DNA from: Nemania diffusa
Lineage: Eukaryota > Ascomycota > Sordariomycetes > Xylariales > Xylariaceae
Length of the DNA stretch: 64,000 nt
Direction of reading: 5' to 3'
NCBI GenBank assembly: GCA_038501195.1
Contig: JBBPUQ010000010.1
Span: forward strand, 637,501 to 701,500
The notes under the pieces were generated by a model. That model was not told where the DNA came from and searched no databases. It worked only from the letters and a program-made list of their open reading frames with translations. Shown piece by piece: positions 62,570 to 64,000 of the stretch. Each line of letters begins with the position of its first letter. Within the stretch, counting starts at the first letter, position 1. Both the position numbers and the translations under genes were made by a program.

Positions 62570-63826
62570 TCACACCCCGTATTTCTCGCGGTACTTGGCC
62601 AGCATGTCCATGGAGATGTTGGAGCCGCCGCACACGACGAGCACGACGTTGGCGCGGGCCCACTGGCGGTCGTCGGCGTCGGGGGCGAGGGCGGCGCGCA
62701 AGAGGGCGCGGCTGCTGTAGGCGCTCGCGAGCGTGGCGCCGCAGGCGACCTCGACGAGGAGGCGGGCGTCGTCGACGAAGCGCGCGCAGGCGGCCACGGC
62801 GTCGGCGTCCGACACGACGGCGCTGACGAGGCGCGTCGTCGTCTTCGTCTTGGTGGTCCCCGCGGCGGCGGTGATGCCCTTGAACGAGGAGGCGGAGGAG
62901 GAGGAGGAGGAGGGGCAGCGCTTGAAGGTCGAGCTGAAGGCCGACGTGGACGTCGCCGTGAAGGTGAAGCTCGGGGCGGAGCAGGACTCGGCCCAGCGGT
63001 AGGTGCGCTCTGACACGCGGGGCGCGCCGAGGCTGGAGGCGATGCTCGTTATGCCTGGGATCGTGACGTGCGAGCCCGCGCGGATGCTGGCTGCTAGCGA
63101 GTCTGCGCCTGCTGTCTCTAGCGCGAGGACGGCGGGGCGCCGGGGGGCGGTGGGAGTGCCGTTCGTGCGGCCGTTGGATGGCCGGGAAGAGGAGGAGGAG
63201 GAAGAAGACCGACGAGGGCCGTAGTTTCTCTCTATGCCTTCCATGATGCCGTTCAGCAGCCCGCCGCCACCGACATTGCACACGATGGCGTCCGCCACGC
63301 CCCCGTTCTCGCCGCTGAAGAACCCCGTGCCCCCGATCGCCGCGATCTCGTCGACGAGACTCGCGTGCCCCTCCCAGATCAGCGGGTGGTCAAAAGGCGG
63401 GACATAGACGCCCTCGCCCTCATCCGCCTCCGCGGCGGCTCTGCAGAGCGCGTCGGCCTCGGGCCAGCCGCCGGAGCTGCAGCGGTGGGGCGTGGCGCCG
63501 AGGCTCTTGAGGCGGGCTAGGACGTGGTCTGGCGTGGGCGCTGAGACGTGAACGTCGCAGGGCTGCTTGAGGGCGCGCGCGGCCTCAGCGCAGGCAAGCC
63601 CCGCGTTGCCGCCGCTGCTACAGTAGAAGTGCGCGCGCCCCGTCTTCGAGGATGCCAGGGCGCGCGACATCATGGCGCCGATGCCCCGCGACTTGAAGGA
63701 GCCCGAGGGCTGAAGGTTCTCGAGCTTCAGGTAGATGTTGCAGCCCGCGGCCCGCGAGAGCTCGGCGGAGGGGATGCAGGGCGTCTCGATGTAGAGCTTG
63801 GGGAGGTCGGGAACGTAGGAACCCAT
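62570..63826 (-). CDS. PLP-dependent L-serine/L-threonine dehydratase (Cha1-like)
   Basis: Deaminates serine to pyruvate or threonine to 2-oxobutyrate using pyridoxal phosphate. Single exon, 418 residues. Fold-type II motifs are present: LYIETPCIPS near the start, KLENLQPSGSFKSRGIG with the PLP Lys (~residue 45), CSSGGNAGLACAEAARAL (substrate/PLP loop), and CNVGGGGLLNGIMEGI (phosphate-binding Gly loop). Two low-complexity inserts set it apart from yeast Cha1: a Ser/Asn/Arg/Pro-rich segment after ERNYGPRR and a Ser-rich one near CPSSSSSSASSFK; the gene is very GC-rich and Ala-rich in its second half. Large overlapping frames on both strands over this gene come from that GC bias. Its promoter lies in the last 170 bp of the window and beyond. 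Confidence 0.92.
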   Translation of the reverse strand: MGSYVPDLPKLYIETPCIPSAELSRAAGCNIYLKLENLQPSGSFKSRGIGAMMSRALASSKTGRAHFYCSSGGNAGLACAEAARALKQPCDVHVSAPTPDHVLARLKSLGATPHRCSSGGWPEADALCRAAAEADEGEGVYVPPFDHPLIWEGHASLVDEIAAIGGTGFFSGENGGVADAIVCNVGGGGLLNGIMEGIERNYGPRRSSSSSSSSRPSNGRTNGTPTAPRRPAVLALETAGADSLAASIRAGSHVTIPGITSIASSLGAPRVSERTYRWAESCSAPSFTFTATSTSAFSSTFKRCPSSSSSSASSFKGITAAAGTTKTKTTTRLVSAVVSDADAVAACARFVDDARLLVEVACGATLASAYSSRALLRAALAPDADDRQWARANVVLVVCGGSNISMDMLAKYREKYGV

Positions 63827-64000
63827 GGCTGTGAGAGGTGCTGCTGCTGGTTGAGCCTGCGAGTTGGTGGTGAGATACGGGGCTTGATGAAGAGACTATG
63901 CCACCCTGGTTTGTTGGTCTCTTCTCTTCGACAATATCTCCAGTATATCATGGATATAAGAGATTCTCTGTCTTTGATATAGCCTAGAATGAATGTACCT

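Noticed and set aside
62496..63281. 261-codon Arg/Pro/His-rich frame overlapping the serine dehydratase gene on the same strand
   Set aside because: It is a shifted-frame shadow of the GC-rich dehydratase gene, with the Arg-rich composition expected of such frames.

Overview
The window is nuclear DNA of a filamentous ascomycete (Pezizomycotina, most likely a Sordariomycete; the order is a guess). Evidence: nearly every protein gene is split by short introns (about 40-240 bp) with GT..CTRAY..AG signals, the proteins are fungal housekeeping types (Ste24, Ram2, Erg12, Rai1, Get4, NADP-GDH, an Hda2/3-like chromodomain protein), and there is an intron-containing tRNA-Gly(UCC). Gene density is about one gene per 3 kb, with gene-poor stretches carrying dispersed TAGGTAGG-type microsatellite tracts. 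There is no bacterial-style operon, CRISPR array or secondary-metabolite cluster. I rebuilt exon joints by hand and checked that exon lengths sum to a multiple of three.

Layout. 1-20.8 kb: MAU2/SCC4 cohesin loader (minus, cut by the window edge), a YheT-type ester hydrolase, RAI1 decapping/pyrophosphohydrolase, a poly-Ala hypothetical protein, GET4, tRNA-Gly, a small mitochondrial membrane protein, an epoxide-hydrolase-like protein that has lost its catalytic motifs, an ELO fatty acid elongase and COX6. 22-33 kb: a 1426-residue chromodomain/Hda2-3-like silencing protein and a 1388-residue GMC oxidoreductase fused to an alpha/beta hydrolase with a Cys at the nucleophile position. 33-38 kb: a 5.5 kb gene desert. 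38-46.4 kb: NADP-glutamate dehydrogenase and the DNA polymerase delta catalytic subunit. 47.2-48.0 kb: an 819-bp non-autonomous DNA transposon (MITE) with 84-bp terminal inverted repeats and TA target-site duplication. 49-64 kb: STE24, a 91-residue Ish1-motif protein spread over five exons, RPL38, a dimeric alpha-beta barrel protein, ERG12, RAM2 with a long unexplained N-terminal extension, and a Cha1-like serine/threonine dehydratase.

How genes fit together. ERG12 (mevalonate to isoprenoid precursors), RAM2 (alpha subunit of CaaX farnesyl/geranylgeranyl transferases) and STE24 (CaaX protease) are three steps of one route, protein prenylation, within 13 kb. The most unusual items are the MITE, the Cys-type hydrolase fused to a sterol-oxidase-like module, the degenerate epoxide hydrolase, the RAM2 extension, two GC-AG introns, and an exon joint in RAI1 that I could not close in frame.
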